This document shows, in pieces, positions 18,131 through 26,887 of a stretch of DNA of 32,598 nucleotides (positions are counted from its first letter, which is position 1; each line of letters begins with the position of its first letter). A program made the position numbers and the translations under genes. The stretch is from Deltaproteobacteria bacterium (GTDB taxonomy: Bacteria; Desulfobacterota; Binatia; HRBIN30; JACQVA1). A model generated the notes under the pieces. It was given only the letters and a program-made list of their open reading frames with translations. It had not been told where the DNA came from and did no database searches. The stretch is taken from assembly GCA_016210005.1 (NCBI GenBank), contig JACQVA010000010.1, positions 1 to 32,598 of the forward strand. Direction: 5' to 3'.

Positions 18131-19051
18131 CTAAGGGAAGATCACTGTCGCCGTGCGTCCGCCCTGGAACGACGGGTCATTGGCTGAGGTCATGGGCGTG
18201 GCCGGGTTACCGAAAGTGAAACGATCGATCGCCAGCCCGATCAGCGGGAACGAGGTGCCGCGCACCGTCACGTGCGCCGTGTCCGTGCCGAGCGTGGCGC
18301 GACCGAGGGTATTACTGATTTGCAGCAGCGTGCGCCGATCGAAGCACTTGAACGTGATGGCGGCAGAGAAGGACTGCTCGAACTCGTTTGTAATGGTGTA
18401 CTGAACATTGGGCTGGGTCGGGATCTGATTGAGCAAGTCCTGCGTACACGGCACCAGAACCATCTCGCTCTCGGACACGCCGGCCGTCGCGCCCAGCAGC
18501 GTGAAATGGAGCTTGTCGGGGCACTGCTCGTAGTCGGCGCCGTCGAGGCTGAAGACGCTAGTGAAATCGCCGTCGCTCAGTCGGCGAAAGGCCGTGGCGC
18601 TGTAGCCAACCGTCTGGCCGTCGCTGCCAAAAATGATCGCGCGTGCTTGCAGCACGTTGTGAAATTCCACCTCCGGCCGCTGCGGCAGTACCGCACATTT
18701 CATTTCGCCTTCGCCGAAGAATGGCGGCACTCGGCTATACGTCGCGGTATCGCTGAAGCCCGTGCTCGCCAGCCACGAGGAGGGCTGGTACGGCGAAAGG
18801 CTGATGAAGAAGCCGATCTCGTTGCAGATGTCGCCCCCGGACACGTAGAAGCACTGCAAGTCGACGTACTGATTGGCCAGGTTCAAGACCTCGATGCGGG
18901 TATCGCGGCTGTTGGGTATGCTTTCAATCAAGGGGAGGACCACTAGGGCCGAGGGTAGCTTCTGCGCGGGCGGGCCGGCAAGGGCTGGCTGAGCCCACGG
19001 GCTCAACAAGGCCACGGCCAGACCAAGCGTAAAGCAACCAAACCGCCTCAT
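18131..19051 (-). CDS. Secreted protein of unknown function (paralog of downstream gene)
   Basis: 306 aa from the ATG at 19049-19051, chosen because it has GGCAGGTAGG just upstream and starts a textbook signal peptide (MRRFGCFTLGLAVALLSP, cleavage near ALAG). The frame stays open upstream to 19390, but that extension is Arg/Pro-rich without coding character and would cover the predicted promoter. The mature protein begins directly with the domain shared with the neighbour (AQKLPSALVVLPLIES) and has no Thr-Pro linker. Paired cysteines (LQCFYVSGGDIC, EQCP, VPCT, FKCFD) suggest a disulfide-bonded exported fold. A promoter with good spacing lies upstream. It and the paralog at 16758-18125 form a tandem duplication read as one operon. 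Confidence 0.82.
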   Translation of the reverse strand: MRRFGCFTLGLAVALLSPWAQPALAGPPAQKLPSALVVLPLIESIPNSRDTRIEVLNLANQYVDLQCFYVSGGDICNEIGFFISLSPYQPSSWLASTGFSDTATYSRVPPFFGEGEMKCAVLPQRPEVEFHNVLQARAIIFGSDGQTVGYSATAFRRLSDGDFTSVFSLDGADYEQCPDKLHFTLLGATAGVSESEMVLVPCTQDLLNQIPTQPNVQYTITNEFEQSFSAAITFKCFDRRTLLQISNTLGRATLGTDTAHVTVRGTSFPLIGLAIDRFTFGNPATPMTSANDPSFQGGRTATVIFP

Positions 19052-19087
19052 ACCTACCTGCCCCTCGTCCGGACCGAGAGATATCGC

Positions 19088-19116
19088 ATCGTAAACGGCC
19101 CCGGGGCGCAAATCAA
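19088..19116 (-). promoter_or_regulatory. Sigma70-type promoter for the paralog operon
   Basis: On the minus strand, TTGATT (19116-19111) and TACGAT (19093-19088) are separated by exactly 17 nt, with an A/T-rich stretch (AATTTTTTGGCTTTT) just upstream that could act as an UP element. The predicted start point is about 30 nt before the ATG at 19051, leaving room for the ribosome site. Confidence 0.5.
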
Positions 19117-19352
19117 CCGAAAAGCCAAAAAATTCCTCCCGAGCCGCCGGGCCAGCATGGGCGCATGGACGACGGGCGGCATTCTCTTGCTTGGCCGCCA
19201 CCGCGGAGTTTGCGGGCGTGCCCGCTTGGCTCAGCTGTTTCTGTTGTCGCGGCCGATGTCGCGCCGGTGTCGAGCGGTCCGGGGAATGACAGCCACCGGG
19301 ATGCTCGCCGCCGCGCTGACCGCGGCAGCACCGAAGTCCCGGCGCCCCTCGC

Positions 19353-20582
19353 TTACTTGAGAAAGTAGACGGCAGCGGCCGCAACCACACCGGCAGCCGC
19401 CGCCAGACCGGCGAGTAGGTACATCTGCCGCAACAAGTCGCGGGTGGACTCGATCAACGGCGTCACCACCCGCCGAGTGATGTCACCGGCGGCTTGGGTG
19501 GCGGTTTGAGTCGCCTGCCGGGCGACGGACTGGGCGGCGTGGGTGGCCGCCTCGCTGGCGGTCTTGGCCGCGGCGGCCTGCACCAGCTGCTCGAGTTCTT
19601 CTCGGTCAATCGCGTTCGACTGACCGGACGCCGCCGCCGACGCCTGGAGTTCGGCGAGTTGCTCCTGCAACTGGCTCACGCGCGTGCTCAGGTCGTCGAT
19701 TTGCGCCGTGTACAACTGCTCCGCCGCCTGCTGCGCCGCCGGTACCGCGGCTTCGCTGGCAGCGGCTCGCACGGCTTGTTGGGCCGCGCTCTGGGCCGCT
19801 TCGGTGGCCGTGCTGGTGGCAACCTGGCGCGCGCGCTGCTCCAGTTCTTCGATCACCAACGGGTCGAGCGTCGCCGGCGCTTCGACCCGCGCGCGCAACT
19901 CCGCCAGCTGTTCGAAGACGTCTGTGAGCGAGTCCTGGACCTGTTTGCGAATCTGGGCGCTGAACTCGCCGAAGCGGGCGGCGTACAGCTCGCTGGCGAC
20001 ATCGCGCGCCGTCACCTGCCCGCGCGTGAGCAGGTCCTGCTTGAGCTGCGGTAGCTGCTCGTCGAGCAACCGGCTCACCAATGAACGCGCCACGTAGGTG
20101 GCCACCGATTCGGCGGCAGTGCGAGCCAAGCTTTCGATCGCCGCGCTCGGGATCGTATGGGCAGCATCCGGCGGCGGGGCCGCCGGCTTGATGGCAGCCA
20201 CCGCACCGTCAGGAATCAGCTTCAAGCTCTGCAGCACACGGGTCAAGGAGTCGGGCTTGGCCGGCTTGGCCAGGATGCAGGCCGCTCCGTAGGACTGCGC
20301 CTGCTTGACGAACTGCTCGCCGTCCTTCGAGCTGTGGATGATCACCGGGATCGAGGCGGTGGCCGGATTGTCGGCAATGGCCTTGGTGGCATCCAGGCCA
20401 TTCATGCCGGGCAGGATGTGATCCATCAGGATCAAGTCCGGCTTCTTGTTCTGCAGGTATCGCAACGCCTCTTCGGCTGATTCCGCCGTGTCCACGGCCA
20501 AGCGGTTTTGCTCCAACATCCGTCGCAGCATGATCAGCACGGACTTCGAGTCATCCACTACCAGCGCACGCTTGCTTGACAT
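19353..20582 (-). CDS. Response-regulator receiver domain with Ala-rich helical region and C-terminal membrane anchor
   Basis: 409 aa. ATG at 20582 preceded by GAGAGG. Residues 4-122 are a CheY-like receiver: Asp10/Asp11 acidic pair, phospho-acceptor Asp54 in LILMDHILPGMNG, the Ser of IIHSSKDG in the switch position, and the Lys of CILAKPAKP. Residues about 140-380 are a very Ala/Gln/Glu-rich helical region with heptad character (ARVEAPATLDPLVIEELEQR, TRVSQLQEQLAELQASAAAS). Residues about 387-408 form one hydrophobic helix (MYLLAGLAAAAGVVAAAAVY) followed by FLK at the very end. So the protein is probably tail-anchored in the inner membrane with its receiver in the cytoplasm. No DNA-binding or enzymatic output domain is seen. 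No kinase is adjacent on its strand; the nearest is the divergent PspA-operon kinase. A scaffold or localisation role is a guess. Confidence 0.85.
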   Translation of the reverse strand: MSSKRALVVDDSKSVLIMLRRMLEQNRLAVDTAESAEEALRYLQNKKPDLILMDHILPGMNGLDATKAIADNPATASIPVIIHSSKDGEQFVKQAQSYGAACILAKPAKPDSLTRVLQSLKLIPDGAVAAIKPAAPPPDAAHTIPSAAIESLARTAAESVATYVARSLVSRLLDEQLPQLKQDLLTRGQVTARDVASELYAARFGEFSAQIRKQVQDSLTDVFEQLAELRARVEAPATLDPLVIEELEQRARQVATSTATEAAQSAAQQAVRAAASEAAVPAAQQAAEQLYTAQIDDLSTRVSQLQEQLAELQASAAASGQSNAIDREELEQLVQAAAAKTASEAATHAAQSVARQATQTATQAAGDITRRVVTPLIESTRDLLRQMYLLAGLAAAAGVVAAAAVYFLK

Positions 20583-20850
20583 CCTAACCTCTCAGCGGCT
20601 CACAGCCGATTCTTCACCATCTTCCAGTCGCAAGGGAAGCGCCCGGGTACCGGCACCGCGCGCAGCCTCCGTTCGATCGGCAGCAGTCGAGCACGTTCTA
20701 TGCCGCCATTCGAATTCGCTCCATTTGGCTCATTGGCCTCAAGAAAGCCAACCTGTGTGGCTCTTGGTGTGCCGCAGCGTCAATAAGGTGCTACGGCGGA
20801 TTCCATTAAGCGGCTGGTCCTGTTCCCCGAGCGGCGATGCAGTCCGGGCA

Positions 20851-20863
20851 CTGCGAGTCGCAG
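20851..20863. promoter_or_regulatory. Palindrome CTGCGAGTCGCAG, candidate activator binding site
   Basis: A perfect 6-bp inverted repeat around a central G, extended by GCA/TGC on either side if one base is bulged. It is centred about 165 bp upstream of the predicted sigma54 transcription start, a usual distance for an upstream activator sequence of an NtrC-family protein. Confidence 0.35.
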
Positions 20864-20996
20864 GTGCCGGGCGCAGCACCGGGCATGCGTACTGCCAGCG
20901 CCGGGTGCCGCCGGAAGCACCGCCGTTAAGGTGCGATTGTAGGTTTCTCAACTACTTAGTGGCCTCTCCCGCGCCGCGGCGGTTTCGAGTACAATC

Positions 20997-21011
20997 TGGC
21001 ATCGTGTTTGC
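20997..21011 (+). promoter_or_regulatory. Sigma54 (-24/-12) promoter of the PspA operon
   Basis: TGGCATCGTGTTTGC matches the consensus TGGCACG-N4-TTGC at all positions except two in the CACG part. GG (20998-20999) and GC (21010-21011) have the required 10-nt spacing. The predicted start is near 21022, 26 nt before the ATG at 21048. The operon it heads encodes its own sigma54 activator. Confidence 0.7.
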
Positions 21012-21047
21012 CCTTGCGCTCTAGCAACGGAGAGCAAAGGAGGCACG

Positions 21048-21257
21048 ATGGGACTGGACAACGTGATAGCATTGGGCGCAGCGATACCGGCCGGGCTGTA
21101 CGATGCCCCGGTGGGCTGGCTGCCACTGCTGGTGGTGGCGGCGTTCACCGTTGGCCTGGCGGCGGTCGTAATGGGCGAGCGAGCCGTTGCGATGCTGGCG
21201 CGGCCGATGCGCCGTCCGACGGCGTTGCAACGCCCGATGCTGAACGCGGTGCGCTAG
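21048..21257 (+). CDS. Small membrane protein, first gene of the PspA operon
   Basis: 69 aa. ATG 21048 with a near-perfect AAAGGAGG 4 nt upstream. One clear membrane helix at about residues 22-43 (VGWLPLLVVAAFTVGLAAVV) and a basic C-terminus (ARPMRRPTALQRPMLNAVR), so the tail is probably cytoplasmic. No family recognised. It lies 26 nt after the predicted sigma54 start and 16 nt before the kinase gene, so it is the promoter-proximal product of the operon. It could be a sensor accessory or a membrane partner of PspA, like PspB or PspC in position but without visible similarity to either. Confidence 0.7.
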   Translation: MGLDNVIALGAAIPAGLYDAPVGWLPLLVVAAFTVGLAAVVMGERAVAMLARPMRRPTALQRPMLNAVR

Positions 21258-21273
21258 CGCAGGAGCCAGCTCT

Positions 21274-22443
21274 ATGGCGTTTCTCGGCTTGATCATCGCC
21301 GTGCTGCTGTTCTTGCATTTCAAGCGCCGGCACCGGCGATTTCGCCTGCGCTATCGCCACGATGATCTGCATCGTGCCATAGCCGGCCACGATTGGCAGG
21401 CGGAGCGCGAGCAGTGGCGCGAGCGCGTGCGCGAAGAGCGGCGGCGCTGGCGCGCAGCCGCACGCCAGTGGAAACGCGGCAACTTCACCCCGCCCAAGCC
21501 TGATCCGGAACAGGAGGCGCTGCGCCGCGCCCGGCGGCGGGCCGCGGTCGAAGCCAGCTTCTACGTCCACCTGATGTGGTACTTGGCCGTGATGGCCTTC
21601 CTGGCCTTCATCAACCTCATGACCACGGCGTACCCGTGGTTCCTGTGGCCGGCACTGGGCTGGGGCATCGGCCTGTTCTCGCACTACATGGGGGTTTTCG
21701 GCTCACGCTTCGTCAGGGAGCGCTTCTTTGATCCGGCGGTCGAGCGCGAGGTGCGGCGCGAGAAACAAGCGATGACCACCGACAAGCAGGCATCGATCGA
21801 GGAGCTGTCGGCCACCATCGCCCACGAGATCCGCAACCCGATCGCGGCGGCCAAGAGCCTGGTACAACAAATGGGCGAGGACCCGCACTCGGTGGAAAAC
21901 GTCGAGTACGCCAAGGTGGCGATTGAAGAGCTCGATCGCGTCGAGCGCCGGGTCTCGCACTTGCTCAAGTACGCCAAGGAAGAAGAGTACCGCTTCGCCC
22001 ACACCAACCTCGCCGGCGTGGTCGACGCCGCCCTCACCCAGCTGCGCAGCAAGCTCGACAGCGCGCAAGTGCAGGTGGCGCGTAATTACATCGCCGGTCC
22101 GACGGTCTGGGCCGACGCCGAAAAGCTCCAGCAGGTCTTCGGCAATATCATCGACAACGCCATCGATGCGCTGGCGCCCGTGGCCGAAGGACGCCGCCTC
22201 GACCTCTTCATCGAGAACGGCACGCCCAAGACCGCCACCGTCCGCATCCGCGACAACGGTTGCGGTATCCCCGAGGCGAAACTGGCGAAGATCTTCAACC
22301 CGTTCTTCACCACCAAGGAGAAAGGCACCGGGCTGGGTATGGCCATCGCCAAGAAGATCGTCGATGCCCATCAGGGCCACATCGGCGCCGACAGCGTGGA
22401 AGGACGCGGCAGCGAGTTCAGAGTCACTCTGCCGACGCCTTAG
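21274..22443 (+). CDS. 2TM-domain sensor histidine kinase, PspA operon
   Basis: 389 aa. ATG 21274 with AGGAG 8 nt upstream. Residues 1-16 are a membrane helix; residues 17-95 are extremely Arg-rich and helical; residues about 95-147 match the 2TM domain (YVHLMWYLAVMAFLAFINL and FLWPALGWGIGLFSHY). No periplasmic sensor domain is visible, so sensing is probably in or at the membrane. HisKA: His184 in TIAHEIRNPIAAAKSL. ATPase domain: N box NIIDNAIDAL, G1 RDNGCGIPE, F box IFNPFFTTKEKGTGLGMAIA (F and G2). The NtrB-like HEIRNP box fits an NtrC-type partner, and the next gene is one. It should phosphorylate Asp53 of that activator. Confidence 0.92.
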   Translation: MAFLGLIIAVLLFLHFKRRHRRFRLRYRHDDLHRAIAGHDWQAEREQWRERVREERRRWRAAARQWKRGNFTPPKPDPEQEALRRARRRAAVEASFYVHLMWYLAVMAFLAFINLMTTAYPWFLWPALGWGIGLFSHYMGVFGSRFVRERFFDPAVEREVRREKQAMTTDKQASIEELSATIAHEIRNPIAAAKSLVQQMGEDPHSVENVEYAKVAIEELDRVERRVSHLLKYAKEEEYRFAHTNLAGVVDAALTQLRSKLDSAQVQVARNYIAGPTVWADAEKLQQVFGNIIDNAIDALAPVAEGRRLDLFIENGTPKTATVRIRDNGCGIPEAKLAKIFNPFFTTKEKGTGLGMAIAKKIVDAHQGHIGADSVEGRGSEFRVTLPTP

Positions 22444-22475
22444 CCGAGCCAGCGCAGCGATTACGGATCACCAAC

Positions 22476-23873
<1,398 letters not shown>

Positions 23874-23919
23874 CGATTGCGCGGCGGCCATCGGTGTTCT
23901 TACATAACAGGAGCGTACT

Positions 23920-24648
23920 ATGAGATTCCTGACGCGGTTGACCAACCTGATCAGCGGGGTGCTGGGCGAATGGCTCGGTGGACGCGAGCGGCGCAATCCT
24001 GCCGCGGTCTACGAAGCCGCCATCGGCGAGCGCTCGGCGCAGTACGCCAAGCTGCGCGAGGCCGCCGCCAGCATCTTGTACCTGCGCAACAAGCTCGGCC
24101 GCCAGCTCGAAGAAGCCAGGCGCGAGCTCGCCCGCAGCGAGGGCCAGATCGAGCTGGCCCTCGATCGCGACGACGACGAGGCCGCGCTGTTTCTCATCGA
24201 GCGCAAGGAGCGCTTGACGGCTGACCTGCAGCGGATCACCAAAGAGTTGGCCGAGCTGACCACCGAAGCCGAGAGCGCCAAGCGCAATCTCGTGGCCTTC
24301 CATAGCGACATCCAGAGCCTGCGCGAAGAGAAGACCCGCATGCTGGCGCGACTCGCCAACGCCCAGGCCCGGCTGCGTTTGCAGCGCGCCCTCAACGGCG
24401 TGGCCGGCCTGACCCCCGACGCCGACATCCAGGCACTGGAAGCCGTGCGCGAGTACATCGAGCGCACCATCGGCGCGATCACCGGCGCTGACGCTAGCGG
24501 CGACGGCGGGCTCGATGCCCGCCTCGATCAGATCCGCAGCGAGCAAGCGCTGCACGCGGCGCGGGCGCAGCTCGAGGAGCGCAAACGCAGCCGCCGCCGG
24601 TTGCTGCCGCTGATCCTGCCCAAAGGCGCCAGCGTGGTCGCCGGTTGA
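23920..24648 (+). CDS. pspA: PspA/IM30 family envelope-stress protein
   Basis: 242 aa. ATG 23920 with AGGAG 7 nt upstream. Begins with an amphipathic helix (RFLTRLTNLISGVLGEWLG) as in PspA/IM30/Vipp1, followed by coiled-coil helices through about residue 190 (REAAASILYLRNKLGRQLEE, IERKERLTADLQRITKELAE). PspA proteins are membrane-remodelling ESCRT-III relatives that polymerise at the inner membrane under envelope stress. The C-terminal 50 residues are basic and end LILPKGASVVAG. It lies 46 nt after the NtrC-type gene and belongs to the same operon. In E. coli PspA is controlled by PspF, an activator without a receiver domain; here the activator has a receiver and a dedicated kinase. Confidence 0.88.
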   Translation: MRFLTRLTNLISGVLGEWLGGRERRNPAAVYEAAIGERSAQYAKLREAAASILYLRNKLGRQLEEARRELARSEGQIELALDRDDDEAALFLIERKERLTADLQRITKELAELTTEAESAKRNLVAFHSDIQSLREEKTRMLARLANAQARLRLQRALNGVAGLTPDADIQALEAVREYIERTIGAITGADASGDGGLDARLDQIRSEQALHAARAQLEERKRSRRRLLPLILPKGASVVAG

Positions 24649-24679
24649 GCTGGCAGGCAAACAGCAATAGGAGGAGCGT

Positions 24680-24826
24680 ATGTTCATGTTTGGTTTCGTC
24701 TGTGGCGTCGCCGCGGCCACCTGGTTCATCCTCTACCGCAACGGCGACCTGCTGCTTCGTCTCGGCGGCCAAATCCGCGACGTCGCCCGCCGCTATCGCG
24801 AATGGGAGGAGTCGGGCCGGTTCTAG
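24680..24826 (+). CDS. Small membrane protein, last gene of the PspA operon (48 aa)
   Basis: ATG 24680 with AGGAGG (24669-24674) 5 nt upstream; 48 codons to TAG at 24826. The sequence starts MFMFGFVCGVAAATWFILYR, one membrane helix, followed by a charged amphipathic helix (LLLRLGGQIRDVARRYREWE). The gene lies 31 nt after pspA. Short length hides it from common gene callers, but the ribosome site, helix pattern and position argue that it is real. A membrane docking partner for PspA is an inference from position only; no family is recognised. Confidence 0.65.
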   Translation: MFMFGFVCGVAAATWFILYRNGDLLLRLGGQIRDVARRYREWEESGRF

Positions 24827-24832
24827 CAGCGC

Positions 24833-26887
24833 TTGACTGCGCCTCCCGCTTTCGACTACAGGGCACGTCGCGTTTGGCGGCACAATAACGCTGATCGGCG
24901 GCGCAACCGATCGGTGGAGGGGAGGCAAGCGCTGGGACGGTTACTGAGATACTACGGCTCGCTGCTGGCGGTGGTCGCCGTCCCGGCCGCTTCCGGCTGC
25001 GGCGGTAGTACGCCGCCCGCGAACACGCCGACCGTCACGCCTAGCCTGACCGCCAGCGCCACGCTCACCTATACGCCAACCGCCACCGCGACGGCGACCG
25101 CAACCGCTACCCCCACCGCTTCGCCGACAGCGACCGAAATCGCGCCGGTCGAGTGGGCGACTTATGGCCAGAACCAGCTGCGAACTTTCTTCAACGCCGC
25201 CGAGCGGCGCATCACCAAGGCCAACGTCGCCACCATGCGGCCGAAGTGGCAGTACTTGACCGGCGCCATCATCACCGCGTCGCCCACGGTCGCTTACGTC
25301 GACGTGCCGATCGAAGGTCGGATCAAGGTCAGCTTCGTCGCCTCGTGGGACGGTAACTTCTACGCCCTGCGGGCCGACAACGGCTCAAAGCTGTGGCATT
25401 ACACGATGAAGCCGCACCCCGGCGGCTCTTTTCCCTACGCCTCCTCCGCCGAGGTCACGACCGTGGCAGGCGAGCAGCGGGTCTACGTCGGGGGCGGCAT
25501 GACCGTTTACTGCTTCGCCGCCGCTACCGGCGAGCTGCGCTGGAGCTTTGACGCCGGCACTGGCTGCACCACCTGTGATCTTCACACCGAACGCAACGAA
25601 ATCGAAACTTCACCGACGGTGGTGGGCGGACTCGTCTACTTCGCGATGGACGTGAATGACGCCGCCCCCGGCAAAGGCGGCATGTACGCGGTTGACGCCA
25701 ACGATGGCCATCTCGTTTGGTACTTCGATGTCACTACCGGCGCCACCTGCCGCCCCTGGCCGACCGACGTGGTGTACCGCTTCGATGGCTACCACACGCA
25801 AGCGGAGCTCGGGCTGCCGGAGGACTTCTTCGCCACGCGCCCGGGCTGCGACTTCGACCGCACCGGCATCGCCTGCGGCAACACCTGGTCGTCATTCGCG
25901 GTCGATGCCGCACGCCGCCTGATCTTCACTGCCACCAGCAACTGCGATACCGACAACGACCCCGGCACGCCCGAGCCGCCGCCGCCGATGCCGCCCTACG
26001 ACGAGGCGCTGGTGGCGCTCACGTTCGACGGGGTGCCGGCATGGGTGTGGCGGCCGCGTGAAGTCGACAACGCCGACCTCGCTTTCGGCGGCGTTCCCAA
26101 CTTGTTCGCGGTCGAACTCGGCGGGACGACTCGGGAGGTGATCGGCATCGGCAACAAGGACGGCACCTACTACCTGCTCGATCGCGATGGCATGAACGAG
26201 CTGACCGGGCGCATCGAGCCGTACTGGCAAACGCGGGTGGTCGAGGGCGGACCGATCGGCGGCATTATCGCCAGCGCGGCCGTTGGCGACGGCAAGGTGT
26301 TCTTCAGCACCGCCATCGGCGAGTCGCTCAGCCGCCCGCAGCTACCGGCGGCGTGGGCACTTGGGTGGAGCGATGGCGCACTGGCCTGGTCGAACTCGGC
26401 GGCGCCACCGAGTTACGCCCCGACCACGGCTATCCCGGGCGTGGTATTCATGGGCGGCTTGGTCAGCAGTCTCTACGCTTACGACGCCGACACCGGCGAA
26501 CAACTGCAAGCATTCTCAGTCAACAACCAGGTTGCCTCCGCCGCCACCATCGTCGAAGGCGAATTCTTCACCGGCGCCGGAGTCGGTGCCCGCACCGGCT
26601 CTCACGACAGCCTGGCTTACCAGAACTCACTCATCCCCAGCGTGGTCAGCGCATTTTGCCTGCCTGATGCCGGTGATTGCCCGAGTGCACTGTGCAACGA
26701 CGGCGATCCCTGTACCTATGACTTCCATGGCGTGGGCGGATGTCAGAGTGAACCGGCGCCGGACGGCTTGCCCTGCCAAGCCGATTCGCAGCCGGGGCGT
26801 TGCGAGTCGGGAGTCTGCCGAGCGGCCGCGACTCCGACCGTAACGGCATCGGCTACACCTATTGTGACTGAGAGGAGCGTGCAATGA
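24833..26887 (+). CDS. Exported PQQ-like beta-propeller protein with Thr-Pro linker (probable lipoprotein)
   Basis: 684 aa from a TTG at 24833; the true start is uncertain (no ATG near, and GGGGAGG at about 24918-24924 suggests an internal non-ATG start close to the signal peptide). LLAVVAVPAASGCGG looks like a lipoprotein signal (Cys at about residue 56, with a weak lipobox). A short TPT/TAT linker follows. The main part has PQQ-enzyme-like repeats: SFVASWDGNFYALRADNGSK, VYCFAAATGELRWSF, MYAVDANDGHLVWYF and LYAYDADTGEQLQAF, so a propeller like that of quinoprotein dehydrogenases or BamB; I cannot show PQQ binding. The C-terminal 80 residues are Cys-rich (CNDGDPCTYDF). Stop overlaps the next start by 4 nt (ATGA), so the two are coupled. 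Confidence 0.8.
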   Translation: MTAPPAFDYRARRVWRHNNADRRRNRSVEGRQALGRLLRYYGSLLAVVAVPAASGCGGSTPPANTPTVTPSLTASATLTYTPTATATATATATPTASPTATEIAPVEWATYGQNQLRTFFNAAERRITKANVATMRPKWQYLTGAIITASPTVAYVDVPIEGRIKVSFVASWDGNFYALRADNGSKLWHYTMKPHPGGSFPYASSAEVTTVAGEQRVYVGGGMTVYCFAAATGELRWSFDAGTGCTTCDLHTERNEIETSPTVVGGLVYFAMDVNDAAPGKGGMYAVDANDGHLVWYFDVTTGATCRPWPTDVVYRFDGYHTQAELGLPEDFFATRPGCDFDRTGIACGNTWSSFAVDAARRLIFTATSNCDTDNDPGTPEPPPPMPPYDEALVALTFDGVPAWVWRPREVDNADLAFGGVPNLFAVELGGTTREVIGIGNKDGTYYLLDRDGMNELTGRIEPYWQTRVVEGGPIGGIIASAAVGDGKVFFSTAIGESLSRPQLPAAWALGWSDGALAWSNSAAPPSYAPTTAIPGVVFMGGLVSSLYAYDADTGEQLQAFSVNNQVASAATIVEGEFFTGAGVGARTGSHDSLAYQNSLIPSVVSAFCLPDAGDCPSALCNDGDPCTYDFHGVGGCQSEPAPDGLPCQADSQPGRCESGVCRAAATPTVTASATPIVTERSVQ

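Larger units (their letters stand above)
20583..21047. other. 465-nt divergent regulatory region between the tail-anchored receiver and the PspA operon
   Basis: No gene seen. It contains the 13-bp palindrome at 20851-20863, further GGTGC/GCACC inverted repeats between about 20863 and 20940, the sigma54 promoter at 20997-21011 and the ribosome site AAAGGAGG (21036-21043) of the first operon gene. The receiver gene on the minus strand must also have its promoter here; I could not identify it. Confidence 0.6.
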
